NCBI RefSeq assembly: GCF_002113375.1
Contig: NZ_NEHO01000012.1
Span: 62,001-126,000, forward strand
DNA length: 64,000 bases
Origin: Pseudomonas sp. R37(2017)
Lineage (GTDB): Bacteria > Pseudomonadota > Gammaproteobacteria > Pseudomonadales > Pseudomonadaceae
Reading direction: 5' to 3'
This document shows positions 26,293 to 37,065 of the stretch, piece by piece. Within the stretch, counting starts at the first letter, position 1. Each line of letters starts with the position of its first letter. The notes under the pieces are model-generated. The model was given only the letters and a program-made list of their open reading frames with translations, searched no databases and was not told the DNA's origin. The position numbers were made by a program, and so were the translations under genes.

Positions 26293-26606
26293 AGCCCCAT
26301 GGCGGGTCGGGGGCGGCCTTTGTTGGTTGGTGGCGGCCGTCTGCGCGTGCCGCCATCGGTCATGGCTTCGAGGATGGCCATGGCGCTGTGGCCTTGTTCG
26401 ATGGCAATGCCGAATTGAATGCTTTGAACCAGACGCTTGAGACGTTGGGGATCATTGCGTTGTTCGGCGCTGATCATGCGTTTGGCCACTATGCGGCCAC
26501 TGTTGGAAAGGGTCAGCATGATGCTGCCGTCCAGGCCCTGGATGCTCAGGTTGATCTGGTAATCCGGCGCAAAGGCATCGGTAATGAGCTGGAAAGGGTT
26601 GTCCAT
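26289..26606 (-). CDS. DUF3509 family protein
   Basis: 105 residues; MDNPFQLITDAFAPDYQINLSIQGLDGSIMLTLSNSG is characteristic of DUF3509, a small family largely confined to Pseudomonas with no known function. The tail is Arg/Pro-rich. Convergent with psiE, with overlapping stops. Confidence 0.85.
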   Translation of the reverse strand: MDNPFQLITDAFAPDYQINLSIQGLDGSIMLTLSNSGRIVAKRMISAEQRNDPQRLKRLVQSIQFGIAIEQGHSAMAILEAMTDGGTRRRPPPTNKGRPRPAMGL

Positions 26607-26745
26607 GATGCGTCACCGCCTGATTGAACGTGCAGTTGTTGACCGGCCGTGATCGGGTTGGTTCGCAATGCCTGACCACCGGCTATCTCGCCATCATTGT
26701 TCCAACCAGGACTTAGCAAGGGGCATGCCGAACAAAAAACACGCC

Positions 26746-26854
26746 CCCCTGTAGGAGCGAGCACGCTCGCGATGGTCGTGAACGATAACGCGTCAGTCCG
26801 GATGATTCGCGGCGCCTGAGGAATTTTCGCGAGCGTGCTCGCTCCTACAGGGGG
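26746..26854. repeat. REPIN downstream of sdaA
   Basis: Inverted REP pair with arms CCCCTGTAGGAGCGAGCACG and its complement, about 50 bp before the sdaA stop. Confidence 0.88.
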
Positions 26855-26907
26855 CCTCGTTTTTTGCACGTTTCAGGGCAATAACGACGGGCGTGCCTCC
26901 AAAGCGA

Positions 26908-28284
<1,377 letters not shown>

Positions 28285-28419
28285 GCTAAAGCCTATACAA
28301 GCAATGGAAGAGGAATCGCCGCCATTTTTGTAGGACAAGCGCAATATCGGCGATACTGCCCGTCAAGGTCCTGCGTGACCAACGAAACTTTCTAAGAGAT
28401 CCTTTAGCAGGGCTAAACG

Positions 28420-29367
28420 ATGAGCCGTCAACTGCACGCCCAGACCTATGTCTGGCTGAACGTGTTTGCCTGTGCCGCGCGGCACCTGTCGTTCACCCGA
28501 TGCGCCGAAGAACTGCACATCACACCGGGGGCGGTCAGCCAGCAGATCCGCCAGCTGGAGGAACGCCTGGGCTTTCGCCTTTTTCATCGCCGCGCCCGCG
28601 GTGTGGAGCTGAGTGCCGAGGGCCAGCGCCTGGCCATCACCGTCAATGAAGCCTTTGGCAGCATCGACACGGAATTGCGACGACTGGATGCGGGCATGAT
28701 CAGCGGGATTCTGCGGGTGCGTTCGATTCCGTCGTTCCTGAGCAAATGGCTGACGCCGCGCCTGCCGCGTTTGCAGCAGCGTTTTCCGGACATCCAGTTG
28801 CGCCTGGTGGCCGAGGACAGCAGCGTGCCTTTGCATGAAGGCGACTTCGATCTGGCAATCGACCTGAACGACGGCAGCTACCCGGGCCTGTTATCCACAG
28901 CTTTGCTCGATGAGCAGATTTTCCCTGTGTGCGCGCCGAGTCTGTTGCGTGGTCGTCCGCCGCTGCATGGTCCGGCAGACCTGATGCACTTTCCCTTGCT
29001 GCACGACATCACCGCCTGGCGTGGCAGCTACGAGTACGCGGAGTGGGAGTTCTACCTCGATGCCATTGGTTTCGAGGGGGCGGATGTGCGGCGCGGGCAT
29101 ACTTTCAATCGCAATCACCTGACGATCGAAGCGGCCATCGCAGGGATGGGGGTGGCGATTGCCCGACGAACGCTACTCAACGACGAACTGGAGCGCGGCG
29201 CATTGATCGTGCCTTTCGGCCTGGCGGTGCCTAATCACAAGCGTTACATGTTGCTTTACGCGCCTGGGGCGTTGAGCCACCCGGGTGTACGCGCGGTGCA
29301 CGATTGGTTGGTGGAGGAGGCGGGTGCTTTTCGCAGCCTGCACCCGTTGGGGGAGCGGCAAATGTGA
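28420..29367 (+). CDS. LysR-family regulator, GcvA-like
   Basis: 315 residues. N-terminal HTH (FACAARHLSFTRCAEELHITPGAVSQQIRQLEERLG), then a type 2 periplasmic-binding effector domain with the GcvA-group pattern LLHD near the middle. Divergent from sdaA, so a role in serine/glycine metabolism is plausible but inferred. Confidence 0.9.
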   Translation: MSRQLHAQTYVWLNVFACAARHLSFTRCAEELHITPGAVSQQIRQLEERLGFRLFHRRARGVELSAEGQRLAITVNEAFGSIDTELRRLDAGMISGILRVRSIPSFLSKWLTPRLPRLQQRFPDIQLRLVAEDSSVPLHEGDFDLAIDLNDGSYPGLLSTALLDEQIFPVCAPSLLRGRPPLHGPADLMHFPLLHDITAWRGSYEYAEWEFYLDAIGFEGADVRRGHTFNRNHLTIEAAIAGMGVAIARRTLLNDELERGALIVPFGLAVPNHKRYMLLYAPGALSHPGVRAVHDWLVEEAGAFRSLHPLGERQM

Positions 29368-29580
29368 GCAAATATTACACAAGGGCAGGGCGACCCAACT
29401 CCCGACCTTACCAGCGCTTTTGCCCGTTGTCCGGTTTTTCTGCGTATGAATATTTATCTTTTTTCAGGGGTTGAATTGTTCAGCGTACAGACCGATTGTG
29501 TAGGCAAGAGGTCACGGTGATGACGCCCAAGGGCTTAGCTGACCGGCCTCTCGCGAGCTAGCTGAAATAAGGGATGAACT

Positions 29581-29988
29581 ATGCAAATCCAAGTCAATAG
29601 CGATAACCATATTCAAGGCAGTAAACGACTGGAGGAGTGGGTACGTACGACCATTGAGAGCACGCTCGAACGCTACGAAGAGGACCTGACACGCGTCGAG
29701 GTTCACCTGCGGGATGAGAACGGCGACAAGCCGGGTCCCCATGACATGCGCTGCCAACTGGAGGCGCGACCAAAAGGCCATCAACCGGTTTCCGTCACCC
29801 ATAAAGCCTCCACCATGGAGCAGGCGATCGACGGTGCAGCGGCCAAACTTGAACATGCGCTGGAGCATATGTTCGGCAGATTGCGCGGTAAACGCGCCAA
29901 CGTGGTCCCTATAGAAAGTGGCGCCCATGCCGACCGGCTGCTGGAAGAAGAGTTTCTGGAAAACGAACAGGCAGCGCTTAACGGCTGA
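29581..29988 (+). CDS. HPF/RaiA-family ribosome-associated protein
   Basis: 135 residues with the S30AE/RaiA fold: MQIQVNSDNHIQGSKRLEEWV at the start, a basic middle, and STMEQAIDGAAAKLEHALEHMFGRLRGKR. Family members bind the ribosome between subunits in stress or stationary phase. It differs from the hpf next to rpoN, so is a paralogue. Terminator follows at 30019. Confidence 0.83.
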   Translation: MQIQVNSDNHIQGSKRLEEWVRTTIESTLERYEEDLTRVEVHLRDENGDKPGPHDMRCQLEARPKGHQPVSVTHKASTMEQAIDGAAAKLEHALEHMFGRLRGKRANVVPIESGAHADRLLEEEFLENEQAALNG

Positions 29989-30018
29989 CACCTGATTCAC
30001 TGTTTACCTTCCCATGAG

Positions 30019-30043
30019 AACGGGCCTGCATTGCAGGCCCGTT
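30019..30043 (+). terminator. Terminator after the RaiA-like gene
   Basis: Near-perfect 10-12 bp stem AACGGGCCTG/CAGGCCCGTT, followed by TCCGTTT. Confidence 0.78.
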
Positions 30044-30094
30044 TCCGTTTGTGGCTTCAGGATGCCATGGTGATTGGCGGTCGCTTCGCGGGTG

Positions 30095-30268
30095 CTAGCG
30101 CCGAAGCGGTAGGCGATCGGGATGATGAGCTCGTTTCCGGTTTAGCTGCTGGCCGTGATCTGGTGCTTTGCCTGTGGCTGTGCGTGGCGAGCCTGGTTCG
30201 GTCTGATGGTGCCGGGCCTGATGCTGGTAACGCTGGTCGACTTGGCATACGGGGTGGACAGTTCATGA
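30095..30268 (+). pseudogene. Relic of a DUF3649-like membrane protein gene
   Basis: Reading in two frames gives FAGASAEAV (from about 30090) and then, after a shift and an in-frame TAG, FPV*LLAVIWCFACGCAWRAW followed by FGLMVPGLMLVTLVDLAYG and a stop at TGA. This matches the pattern of short DUF3649 inner-membrane proteins that sit beside PepSY genes in iron-uptake loci. The stop overlaps the ATG of the next relic (ATGA), the normal coupling of that gene pair. No start or RBS is left. Confidence 0.5.
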
Positions 30269-30540
30269 AAGAGGACTTTCGCCAGTCGATGTCCTGGTTG
30301 CACACCTGGGCCGGGTTGATTTTTGGCTTGCTTCAAGGGCGAAACGTCGCACTGGATGCAGCTGGAAGTTGCGTTTCCAACGGTACCCGCCGAGTCCAGT
30401 CTGTCGTGGCTCAACACTCTCTTCAGCAGCATGCAGCCGGCGCTTTGCGCTGGCTTATGGAATTCGCCCGGTGTCCGTGATCCTGGCCTGTGGGCGCGGG
30501 CCCGCGAAGGCGGCAGTGAGGGCGAAAAAAGATCGGGACT
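30265..30540 (+). pseudogene. Truncated, frameshifted PepSY-associated membrane protein
   Basis: MKEDFRQSMSWLHTWAGLIFG is the first transmembrane entry of PepSY-associated TM (PiuB-like) proteins, which normally continue with ~15 more membrane residues. Here it breaks at 30327 and a different frame continues with CFKGETSHWMQLEVAFP, the usual following segment. The remaining ~300 residues are gone, cut where the convergent AraC gene ends. Clear decay: internal deletion, frameshift and 3' truncation. Confidence 0.6.
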
Positions 30541-31414
30541 AGCGCAAAAACGCCTGCCGATACTCGCCGGGCGTTCCGCCCAGGGCCTGGCGAAAGCGGT
30601 TGGTGAAGTGGCTGGCGCTGGAGAAACCGCAGGCCAGTGCAATCTCCCCCAGTGGTTGTGAGGTTGTGCGCAGCAACTCCCGCGCCCGGTTCAGGCGCCG
30701 TGCCAGCACATACTGATGGGGCGGCAAGCCGAAACTTTCGCGGAACATCCGTGCGAAGTGGTATTCCGACAACGCGCACAACGCCGCCAATTGACCAAGG
30801 CTGATGGCCTCATCCAGATGGCTGTCGATGTACTCCACCAGATACCGACGCTGATGCGCGGCCACCCCACCTTTAAGGCGCAGGCCTTGCCGTACCTTGA
30901 CCTGGCTGAGCAGGGCATGGCTGAGCATTTCGTGAGCCAGGCTGCTGGTGAGCACGCGTTCGCCCGGCTCGTCCCAGTTCAGGGCGATCAACTGCCGAAA
31001 GCGCAGTGCCTGCTGCGGATCATCGAGAAAGGTCTGCTCGTGAAGTTGCATTTGCCGTGGTTCGCGATCGAGCAGGGTGACGCAACCGAGGGCAAACTGT
31101 TCGGGGCTGAAATACAGGTGTGCCAAGCGAATGTCGCCATTGATCACCCAGCCTGACTGGTGCTCAGCCGGCAGGATGCACAGTTTGTCCGGCGCGCCCT
31201 TTTTGCCGGGCTCGTCGCGGCGAAAGGTGCCGGTGCCGCCGGCAATGTAACAGGACAACGTGTGGTGGCTGGGCGCTTCGTATTCCTGGGCGTCGTGGTG
31301 ATTGCTCCACAAGGCTGCGGACAAGCCGTCACCGAGCTCGGCGCTGTGCTCGAGGCGAGCGTTCGGCGAGCGGTTGAGGGCTTGAAAGACTTGTAGGGTA
31401 TCCAGTGCAGCCAT
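30539..31414 (-). CDS. AraC-family regulator
   Basis: 291 residues. N-terminal cupin-like sensor region (about 1-170) and a C-terminal double HTH: EYIDSHLDEAISLGQLAALCALSEYHFARMFRESFG, then PLGEIALACGFSSASHFTNRFRQALGGTPGEYR. The ATG at 31414 (MAALDTLQVF) is chosen; in-frame sequence upstream is probably untranslated. Divergent from the EamA transporter gene, 151 bp away, and a likely regulator of it. Confidence 0.9.
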   Translation of the reverse strand: MAALDTLQVFQALNRSPNARLEHSAELGDGLSAALWSNHHDAQEYEAPSHHTLSCYIAGGTGTFRRDEPGKKGAPDKLCILPAEHQSGWVINGDIRLAHLYFSPEQFALGCVTLLDREPRQMQLHEQTFLDDPQQALRFRQLIALNWDEPGERVLTSSLAHEMLSHALLSQVKVRQGLRLKGGVAAHQRRYLVEYIDSHLDEAISLGQLAALCALSEYHFARMFRESFGLPPHQYVLARRLNRARELLRTTSQPLGEIALACGFSSASHFTNRFRQALGGTPGEYRQAFLR

Positions 31415-31565
31415 GATCGTTGCTCTCCAGCACCTGCATCCAACGCCTTGCATCCTACTCCGTGGACGTTTCCCTGCCAGCCTGTCGCCAGACAAAAGCG
31501 CAAGTTTATGCAAGTGCGCGAAGGCGTGACGCCGGACACTGGACACCTGTCGAGGAGCCTTCGCC

Positions 31566-32468
31566 ATGAACCTTTCTTTGTATTTGCTGACCGTGCTGAT
31601 CTGGGGCACCACCTGGATTGCCTTGAAATGGCAACTGGGCGTGGTGGCGATTCCCGTGTCGATCGTCTATCGCTTCGGCCTCGCTGCGCTGGTGCTGTTC
31701 GTGATCCTGCTGCTCAGCCGGCGTCTGCAAGTGATGAACCGTCGGGGGCACCTGATTTGCCTGGCTCAGGGCTTGTGCCTGTTTTGCGTCAACTTCATGT
31801 GCTTCCTCACGGCGAGCCAGTGGATCCCCAGCGGCCTGGTGGCCGTGGTGTTTTCCACCGCGACCCTGTGGAATGCCCTCAACGCGCGGGTGTTCTTCGG
31901 CCAGAAAATCGCCCGCAATGTGCTGATGGGCGGTGCGCTGGGCCTGCTTGGCCTGGGCCTGCTGTTCTGGCCGGAACTGGTCGGGCATACCGCCAGCCCG
32001 GAAACCTTGCTTGGCCTGGGCCTGGCCTTGTGCGGCACCTTGTGTTTCTCGGCGGGCAATATGCTTTCGAGCCTGCAGCAGAAGGCCGGACTCAAACCGC
32101 TGACCACCAACGCCTGGGGCATGGCTTACGGGGCGGCGATGCTTTCGGTCTGGTGCCTGGTCAAGGGCATTCCCTTCGACATGGAAATGAGTGCGCGTTA
32201 CATCGGCTCACTGCTGTACCTGGTGATCCCTGGGTCGGTGATCGGTTTCACCGCCTACCTGACACTGGTCGGTCGCATGGGACCTGAGCGGGCCGCGTAC
32301 TGCACGGTGCTGTTTCCGGTGGTGGCGCTCAATGTGTCAGCGTTCGTCGAGGGTTATCAATGGACGGTGCCGGCACTGTTGGGACTGGTGTTGGTGATGT
32401 CGGGGAATGTACTGGTGTTTCGCAAACCCAAGGCAAGTCTCAGTCCGGTTGTGGGCAAACTGGCTTGA
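31566..32468 (+). CDS. EamA/DMT-family transporter
   Basis: 300-residue inner-membrane protein with about ten hydrophobic helices in two EamA repeats (WGTTWIALKWQLG at the start; AYLTLVGRMGPERAAYCTVLFPVVALNVSAFVEG in the second). Drug/metabolite exporters of this kind often export amino acids or metabolites. GAGGAG precedes the ATG. Paired with a divergent AraC regulator. Substrate unknown. Confidence 0.9.
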   Translation: MNLSLYLLTVLIWGTTWIALKWQLGVVAIPVSIVYRFGLAALVLFVILLLSRRLQVMNRRGHLICLAQGLCLFCVNFMCFLTASQWIPSGLVAVVFSTATLWNALNARVFFGQKIARNVLMGGALGLLGLGLLFWPELVGHTASPETLLGLGLALCGTLCFSAGNMLSSLQQKAGLKPLTTNAWGMAYGAAMLSVWCLVKGIPFDMEMSARYIGSLLYLVIPGSVIGFTAYLTLVGRMGPERAAYCTVLFPVVALNVSAFVEGYQWTVPALLGLVLVMSGNVLVFRKPKASLSPVVGKLA

Positions 32469-32474
32469 AACTAT

Positions 32475-32984
32475 TCAGGTATCCCTTGCCGCCAACAGAT
32501 AAATCATGCCGAAGAACATGTATTGGATTTGGGTTTGTGCCCATTCAAAGGCGTTGGCCTGTTTGGAGTACTCCAAGTCAAACCATTCGTTTAGTATGAT
32601 GTTGTAGAAGACCTGATACGTAAAAATACCTGTAATAAAGCCGCTGATGGCAAATTTTTTGGCTTCGTGGAACTCGCGGAGCGGTGCGTCGAGTTTACGG
32701 TAGAGTTGATAAGTTCCAACTACGCAGCTGCATGTGAATATGGTTTCGAGTGAGATCAGGGCCCAGTAAAAGCGGTGGTGGAACAGGGGAGAGCTGATGG
32801 CACGGTAACGGCGGGAATCATTGCCGACGGTATCGCTCATGCTGATGATTCGCCCGATATACTCGGCGTATGCAGTGTAGTCGGTGATGTTGTTGATAAG
32901 GGTCGTTGCACCGAATAATGCCGCCATGAAAACAACTAATAATTTACTCCGTCTTACCATGCAGGCGGTGTTGAAATAGCTCAT
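32475..32984 (-). CDS. DUF2165 family small integral membrane protein
   Basis: 169 residues with four likely membrane helices (about 14-32, 72-95, 112-132, 148-163). Sequence such as VVGTYQLYRKLD, and the C-terminal IQYMFFGMIYLL, fits DUF2165. Function unknown. Its codon use is visibly more AT-rich than its neighbours, hinting at later acquisition. Confidence 0.75.
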   Translation of the reverse strand: MSYFNTACMVRRSKLLVVFMAALFGATTLINNITDYTAYAEYIGRIISMSDTVGNDSRRYRAISSPLFHHRFYWALISLETIFTCSCVVGTYQLYRKLDAPLREFHEAKKFAISGFITGIFTYQVFYNIILNEWFDLEYSKQANAFEWAQTQIQYMFFGMIYLLAARDT

Positions 32985-33176
32985 GCAGGATGCTCTCCGA
33001 ATGTACGGTTGATGCGTTTTTGTTTTTCGGAGTTTATAGATGTTTAGATGATGTGCGGGTGATGAGTGCTTTGCGATTTATGTCGATGGTTGTATGGGTT
33101 GGATGGACAGCTGTTTGAGGGGTTTTTCCAGACTTTATATAAAATGGCACGCCGATTATGACGTGCCATTGTTTAA

Positions 33177-34151
33177 TCAGACTTTCCACACCTGCGGATT
33201 GACCAGGTCCTGTGGCCGCTCGCCCAACAGCGCACTGCGCAAGTTGGCCAGGGCACGATTGGCCATGGCATCGCGGGTTTCATGGGTGGCCGAGCCGATG
33301 TGCGGCAAGGTTACGGCGTTCTTCAACTGGAACAGTGGCGACTCGGCCAGCGGTTCTTTTTCGTACACGTCCAGGCCGGCACCGCGAATTCGGTTGTTTT
33401 GCAGCGCTTCGATCAGCGCCGGTTCATCCACCACCGGGCCACGGGCGATGTTCACCAGAATGGCGCTCGGCTTCATCAGCGCGAGTTCGCGTTGGCTGAT
33501 GAGGTGTCTGGTCTGTTCGCTGAGCGGCACCACCAGGCAAATGAAATCGGCCTCGGCCAGCAACTGGTCGAGGCTGCGAAACTGCGCGCCGAGTTCCTGC
33601 TCCAGTCCGGTCTTGCGGCTATTACCGCTGTAGATGACCGGCATGTTGAATCCCAGTCGACCGCGGCGGGCGATGGCGGCACCGATGTTGCCCATGCCGA
33701 CGATGCCCAGCGTCTTGCCATGCACATCACAACCGAACAACGGCGCTCCGACGCTGGCTTGCCATTGCCCGGCCTTGGTCCAGGCATCCAGCTCGGCGAC
33801 GCGGCGTGCGCTGCTCATCAATAGCGCGAACGCCAGGTCGGCGGTACTTTCGGTGAGCACATCCGGCGTGTTGGTCAGCATGATCCCGCGTTCGTTGAAG
33901 TAGGCGAGGTCATAGTTGTCGTAGCCCACCGAGACGCTGGACACCACTTCCAGCCTGGCTGCGTTTTCCAGTTGGGCGCGGCCGAGTTTGCGACCGACGC
34001 CAATCAGGCCGTGGGCCTGGGGCAGGGCTTCGTTGAATTGGGCGTTGATGTCGCCGTTTTTCGGATTCGGCACGATGACATCGAAATCTTGTTGCAGGCG
34101 TTCGACCATTTCCGGGGTGACGCGGCTGAAGGCCAGGACAGTCTTTTTCAT
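33177..34151 (-). CDS. D-2-hydroxyacid dehydrogenase, GhrB/2-ketogluconate reductase type
   Basis: 324 residues. NAD(P) motif GMGNIGAAIARRG; catalytic Arg in NIARGPVVDEPAL, Glu in GLDVYEKEPL and His in LPHIGSATHETRD. SVGYDNYDLAYFNERGI marks the glyoxylate/hydroxypyruvate/2-ketogluconate reductase group (GhrB, TkrA, KguD). The exact substrate cannot be told. The ATG at 34151 (MKKTVLAFSRV) is chosen over an upstream in-frame start lying in repeat sequence. Confidence 0.88.
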   Translation of the reverse strand: MKKTVLAFSRVTPEMVERLQQDFDVIVPNPKNGDINAQFNEALPQAHGLIGVGRKLGRAQLENAARLEVVSSVSVGYDNYDLAYFNERGIMLTNTPDVLTESTADLAFALLMSSARRVAELDAWTKAGQWQASVGAPLFGCDVHGKTLGIVGMGNIGAAIARRGRLGFNMPVIYSGNSRKTGLEQELGAQFRSLDQLLAEADFICLVVPLSEQTRHLISQRELALMKPSAILVNIARGPVVDEPALIEALQNNRIRGAGLDVYEKEPLAESPLFQLKNAVTLPHIGSATHETRDAMANRALANLRSALLGERPQDLVNPQVWKV

Positions 34152-34188
34152 GTGAGGGGGGCTCGTCGGGCGGTGAAGAATGCTTAGC

Positions 34189-34275
34189 AAGCTACAAGTT
34201 TGAAGCGGCAAGCTGCAAGTTTAAACGTCGGCCCTGACGTTTTTAACTTGAAGCTTGCCGCTTGAAGCTTGTCGC
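34189..34275. repeat. Interspersed inverted repeat, second copy of the AGCTTGAAGCTTG family
   Basis: About 30-bp arms (GCTACAAGTTTGAAGCGGCA and its imperfect complement) around a short centre with GACGTTTTT. It is related to the repeat at 9761 and lies between divergent genes. Confidence 0.7.
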
Positions 34276-34350
34276 TGCCGTTCCGCTATACTGCCGCTTT
34301 TCGTGGCCCGCTCACCGGGCCCGACACTTCATGCACCACCCGGAGCCATC

Positions 34351-34608
34351 ATGACTTCCCCGAAACAACCGCCGGTCGCCGACACCTTGGGTGACGTGCA
34401 GGCAGAGCTGCCAGACAGCGTCGACTCCAGCGCCGACAGCGCAACCAAAGCCGAGATCCCTGCATTCAAATTCCCGTTCAAGCCGGGTGAGCTGGCAGCC
34501 GCCAAAGGCTCCAACAAGCCGTGGTACAACAACGGCGCCAAGAATGGTCACACCAAGACGCCGGGCATGGCGCCGCCGGGGACTCGTCGGTCGATGGGCA
34601 AGCGCTGA
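34351..34608 (+). CDS. Small Pseudomonas protein of unknown function
   Basis: 85 residues, hydrophilic. Acidic N-terminal half (VQAELPDSVDSSADSATKAE), then a basic Gly/Pro-rich tail (FKPGELAAAKGSNKPWYNNG, PPGTRRSMGKR), probably disordered. I recognise no domain. GGAG-like sequence (CCCGGAGCCATC) precedes the ATG, and codon use is native. Confidence 0.65.
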   Translation: MTSPKQPPVADTLGDVQAELPDSVDSSADSATKAEIPAFKFPFKPGELAAAKGSNKPWYNNGAKNGHTKTPGMAPPGTRRSMGKR

Positions 34609-34670
34609 GTTTCACGCCTTGAGTTGCTCGATCTGACGATGGGGCAATTACAGTCGACGAATTCTTCGGA

Positions 34671-35420
34671 TCAAGCTGGCCGCAACGAAATAAACGAGTA
34701 ATTTGCCGGCGCCCCCGTCGCGACTTGCGCGCCTGCGGCCAGTACGTGCTCCGCGATATCATCGCCCGACACATGAAACTGCCATTCACTGCCCCATTCA
34801 GGCAATGTTTGCCCAGCCAGGTCGTCGACGATCGCAGCAAACTCCAGCATATCCGGCAAATAAACGGTAAACCCGTCGCCCTTCAAGGCCGTCGTGCGAA
34901 TGCCCAGCAAGGCGCAAATCGCATCCTTCATATGAATGTCATCGCGATCCGCCTGACGCGAGCGCTGGATCAATTGCGCCAGTTCCTGATCGACCAGATT
35001 GCCGCCGACGATCAAGTCCGGCCCGGTTTCCCATGACTCTGGCGGGCACTCCTTGACGGTGGTGTTCAGGGGAATGTGCGGATTGATTTCCATTGGATAG
35101 ATACGACACACCAGCGGTCGGCGTTCGTAGATGCGGCAGAGGTTGTCTTCGTCAAGATTTCGGCAGGGGCCGACATTGTAGGCGGCGAAGGTAATGGCCA
35201 CGTACGCTTCGGATTCGCCGCTGCGCACTGCCGCCGAACGACGTTCGGCGTGTTCCCGTTGTTGCACAGGCAGACCCAGGCCGTTGTCCAGAAACGCTTC
35301 CGCCAGCACGACCACCTGACCACCGTCGGCCGCCCACATCCGGGCTTCGCTCAGGGTCAGGGGCACGTGGTGGTCGTTGCAGCATTTGCCACAGCCTACA
35401 CAAGAAAACGTTGTATTCAT
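34671..35420 (-). CDS. YkgJ-family cysteine cluster protein
   Basis: 249 residues. N-terminal CVGCGKCC, then CRNLDEDNLCRIYERRPLVCRIYP and a later Cys (KECPPE): the Cys pattern of the YkgJ/CxxCxxCC family, presumed to bind zinc or an Fe-S cluster. The C-terminal ~100 residues are an extension not explained by the domain. Function unknown. Start at the ATG 35420 just ahead of the Cys cluster. Confidence 0.83.
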   Translation of the reverse strand: MNTTFSCVGCGKCCNDHHVPLTLSEARMWAADGGQVVVLAEAFLDNGLGLPVQQREHAERRSAAVRSGESEAYVAITFAAYNVGPCRNLDEDNLCRIYERRPLVCRIYPMEINPHIPLNTTVKECPPESWETGPDLIVGGNLVDQELAQLIQRSRQADRDDIHMKDAICALLGIRTTALKGDGFTVYLPDMLEFAAIVDDLAGQTLPEWGSEWQFHVSGDDIAEHVLAAGAQVATGAPANYSFISLRPA

Positions 35421-35550
35421 CGAGCGTTCGTTCGCATTACAGGGCATGAAACGGCGACAGAATGCCGCCACAAACGCCGCTATCGAAGCAAGTTATGCGC
35501 CACTCAGTTGGCTTTGCCGGCCGGGAGGATGGAGTCCCATTGGCGGTGTG

Positions 35551-36036
35551 TCAGAGTGGAATCGGCTCCCGGCGGACTGCGCGCATCCCGACGCTTTCAT
35601 ACAAGCGCCGCGCTCGAAGGTTGTCCTCCCGAACTTTGAGGTCCACAAAGCCTTCGCGCCGCTGCTGGAACACCTTGAACGCCTGGAGCAACAACGCTCG
35701 TCCCAATCCCCGGCCCTGAAACTGCGGGTGCACCACCAGATTCTTGATGTAGGCACTGGTCCAGCACTGACACACACCCACCACATCTTCGGCGTCCAGG
35801 GCGATCAAGCACAGGGCCGGGTCAAATTCAGGGTCGGTTTCGAACTGCCGTTGCCACATGTCCAGCGCGGCTACGCGGCCACCACCGTCGAGATAACCGA
35901 GTTCCATCAGCCGGTGCACGGCGGTGGCCAGTTCGGGACGGTATTCGCGCAGTTGCAAGCCTACCGGCCAATCGGGAGGCGGCACGACGACAGAGAGGTC
36001 GCGCCGCATCAGCCAGCAGAATTCTTCGGTCAACAC
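35551..36036 (-). CDS. GNAT-family N-acetyltransferase
   Basis: 161 residues. Acetyl-CoA loop QFQGRGLGRALL in NLVVHPQFQGRGLG, and the C-terminal RRLYESVGMRAVRREPI. Transfers acetyl from acetyl-CoA to an unknown amine. Begins one base after the cheV stop, so is translated from the same transcript. Confidence 0.86.
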   Translation of the reverse strand: MLTEEFCWLMRRDLSVVVPPPDWPVGLQLREYRPELATAVHRLMELGYLDGGGRVAALDMWQRQFETDPEFDPALCLIALDAEDVVGVCQCWTSAYIKNLVVHPQFQGRGLGRALLLQAFKVFQQRREGFVDLKVREDNLRARRLYESVGMRAVRREPIPL

Positions 36037-36939
36037 TCAATAACCCTGTTCGGCGACAGCCTTGGCCGCGGTGATCAGGCACTGGGTCAATTCCGGCGAA
36101 GAGAATTTGGTCAGTACCGCGTTCGCCCCCGCCAGCCGTGCTTTTTCGGCGTTCATCGCACTGTCCAGCGACGTGTGCAGCAGTACATAAAGATGCGCGA
36201 AATCCGGGGTTTCCCGCAGGGTGCGGGTAAAGGCGTAGCCGTCCATTTCCGACATTTCGATGTCCGAGACGATCAGGTTGATCTGCTGCGCGGTGCCTTG
36301 CAGGTCCAGCAGGCAGTCGATGGCTTCCTTGGCGCTGCGGGCCGTATGGCATTGCAGACCGAGGTTACGCAGGGTGTGCACCGATTGCTGCAAGGCGACC
36401 TGGCTGTCATCGACCACCAGGATGCGCGCGTTGCCGAGCAGTTCGGCGTCTTCCATGCTCAGTTCGGTCGGCGCCATTTCGATTTGTACCGGGGCGATAC
36501 CGTGAATGACTTTTTCGATGTCCAGCACCTGCACCAGGGTGCCATCGACCGATGTCACGCCAGTGATGTAGGCGCGCAAGCCTCCGGAGCCGAAGGGCGG
36601 CGGGCGGATGTCGGTGGTCAGGCAGTGGACGATCTTGCTCACCGCCTGCACATGCAGGCCCTGCTTTGAGCGGCTGACGTCGGTGACGATCAGGCAACCG
36701 CCGTTCGGGTCTTCCAGCGGTCGCTCGCCAATGGCGCGGCTGAGGTCGATCACCGACAGCGAGGCACCGCGCAGGGTGGCGATGCCTTTGACGTGCGGGT
36801 GCGACTCCGGCAGCCGGGTCAGCGGCGGGCAGGGAATGATTTCACTGACCTTGAGCAGGTTGATCGCCATCAGCTTGCCGCTGCGCAAGGTAAACAACAG
36901 AAGCGAAAGTGAGTCTGCGCGGGCTTTGGTGGAGGACAT
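36037..36939 (-). CDS. cheV: Chemotaxis protein CheV
   Basis: 300 residues: CheW-like domain (about 8-150: LLFTLRSGKLMAINLLKVSEII, IATLRGASLSVIDLSRAIG) fused to a receiver domain (about 173-295: ILVVDDSQVALQQ, phospho-acceptor Asp in NLIVSDIEMSEMDGY, conserved Lys in LTKFSSPE). Couples chemoreceptors to CheA. AGGA lies just upstream of the ATG at 36939. Isolated from other che genes, as usual for CheV paralogues in Pseudomonas. Confidence 0.94.
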   Translation of the reverse strand: MSSTKARADSLSLLLFTLRSGKLMAINLLKVSEIIPCPPLTRLPESHPHVKGIATLRGASLSVIDLSRAIGERPLEDPNGGCLIVTDVSRSKQGLHVQAVSKIVHCLTTDIRPPPFGSGGLRAYITGVTSVDGTLVQVLDIEKVIHGIAPVQIEMAPTELSMEDAELLGNARILVVDDSQVALQQSVHTLRNLGLQCHTARSAKEAIDCLLDLQGTAQQINLIVSDIEMSEMDGYAFTRTLRETPDFAHLYVLLHTSLDSAMNAEKARLAGANAVLTKFSSPELTQCLITAAKAVAEQGY

Positions 36940-37065
36940 ATGAACCTTCTCTGAAAAAGCTGGCGGGCGATCATGGGATCGTAAATGACTTCGATGCCGG
37001 GTTATCGACTTGTTTGAGGCAGGCTTTAGGGTCAGTACCTCTCTCGGGGCAAACACAGGACCAAT

